A stretch of 7,219 nt of DNA from Caulobacteraceae bacterium (GTDB lineage: Bacteria; Pseudomonadota; Alphaproteobacteria; Caulobacterales; Caulobacteraceae), in the NCBI GenBank assembly GCA_020852035.1, contig JADZBR010000293.1, positions 1 through 7,219 of the forward strand, written 5' to 3'. This document shows positions 6,546-7,219 of this stretch, one piece after another. A program made the position numbers and the translations under genes. The number at the start of each line of letters is the position of its first letter. Within the stretch, counting starts at the first letter, position 1. A model generated the notes under the pieces. It had not been told where the DNA came from and made no database searches. It saw only the letters and a program-made list of their open reading frames with translations.

Positions 6546-7219
6546 TCCGGCACGGCATGATCATCCTGGCGGCGCTGGCGGCGCTGGCGGCCTGCGGCCC
6601 GCCGCAGGCGCAGAAGAAGCCGCCGATCACCGTCGTCGGCTGGGGCGGCACCTCGCAGGCCGCCCACCGCGGCGCCTACTGGACCGAGTACGCCCGGCAG
6701 ACCGGGACCCTGGTCAAGGAAGACGTCTGGAGCGGCGGCATCGGCGTGCTGCGCGCCAAGGCGCAGGGCGGCCAGGCCGACTGGGACATCGTGCAGGCCG
6801 AAGTCGAGGAGGTGATCCTCGGCTGTGAGGAAGGGGTCCTGGAAAAGCTCGACTGGAACCTGCTGGGCGGCAAGGAGCAGTTCCTGCCCTTCACCGTCCA
6901 CGATTGCGGCGTCGGCGCCATGGTCTGGTCCGAGCTCTTCGCCTACGACGGCGCCAAGCTGAAGGACGGGCCCAGGACCTGGGCCGATTTCTTCGATCTC
7001 AAGCGCTTTCCCGGCAAGCGCGGGATGCGCAAGACGCCGAAGTATGTGCTGGAGGCCGCGCTGATGGCCGACGGCGTGCCGCCCGCCGACGTCTACAAGG
7101 TGCTGGCGACGCCCGCCGGCGTCGATCGCGCCTTCGCCAAGCTCGACACCATCAAGCCGCAGATCGTCTGGTGGTCCTCTGTCTCGCAGGTGCCGGACCT
7201 TCTCGCATCCGGCGAGGTC
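6542..7219 (+). CDS. Extracellular solute-binding lipoprotein, PotD/YdcS-like, 3'-truncated by window edge
   Basis: The first 226 codons are present and the frame is open at base 7219; about a third of a typical 340-370-residue protein is missing. The start overlaps the ATPase stop. Residues 1-17 are a short hydrophobic signal ending in a lipobox, LAAC at 15-18, so C18 should be lipidated and the protein membrane-anchored. The mature part begins with a beta strand and glycine-rich loop (TVVGWGG, about 30-36), then AYWTEYARQTG, VLRAKAQGG and DWDIVQAE, the usual opening of COG0687 polyamine-binding proteins. Further on, TWADFFDLKRFPGKRGMR and KLDTIKPQIVWW closely resemble YdcS-type putative spermidine/putrescine binding proteins. 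It would capture the substrate outside the inner membrane and deliver it to the permeases, whose genes are expected next. Residues that contact the ligand cannot be assigned confidently from this part, so polyamine is the family default and not a demonstrated substrate. Confidence 0.88.
   Translation, partial: MIRHGMIILAALAALAACGPPQAQKKPPITVVGWGGTSQAAHRGAYWTEYARQTGTLVKEDVWSGGIGVLRAKAQGGQADWDIVQAEVEEVILGCEEGVLEKLDWNLLGGKEQFLPFTVHDCGVGAMVWSELFAYDGAKLKDGPRTWADFFDLKRFPGKRGMRKTPKYVLEAALMADGVPPADVYKVLATPAGVDRAFAKLDTIKPQIVWWSSVSQVPDLLASGEV

Overview
The window is high in G+C, its codons mostly end in G or C, and all six genes lie on the plus strand. Composition and gene content suggest an alphaproteobacterial chromosome. 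A Caulobacterales relative such as Caulobacter or Phenylobacterium is my best guess, but this is an impression from gene style, not a measured placement. I see no rRNA, tRNA, mobile element, CRISPR array or long repeat.

Left part (1-4072) is a tightly packed set of three exported or probably exported hydrolases. It holds the 3'-terminal part of a DUF885-family putative zinc peptidase, an M28 peptidase resembling carboxypeptidase Q, and a COG1228-type amidohydrolase resembling prolidases and dipeptidases. The first two genes overlap by an ATGA. The M28 and amidohydrolase genes either overlap by an ATGA or are 8 bases apart, depending on the start chosen. The set is probably one operon for breaking down peptides outside the cytoplasm, ending in single amino acids.

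Between the two groups lies a 111-base gap (4073-4183) without a convincing promoter or terminator.

Right part (4184-7219) is a second operon. It holds a fold-type I PLP aminotransferase, a PotA-like ABC transporter ATPase 7 bases downstream, and a PotD/YdcS-like substrate-binding lipoprotein whose start overlaps the ATPase stop and which runs off the window. Permease genes are expected just past position 7219. The likely job is uptake of a polyamine or related amino compound, with the aminotransferase acting on the imported substrate or a product of it.

Together the region looks like a nitrogen and carbon scavenging locus: periplasmic peptide hydrolysis next to uptake and transamination of an amine or amino acid. 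All the families are recognisable. I found no clear evidence of a new type of system. The most open questions are the true substrates of the aminotransferase/ABC set and of the peptidase trio.
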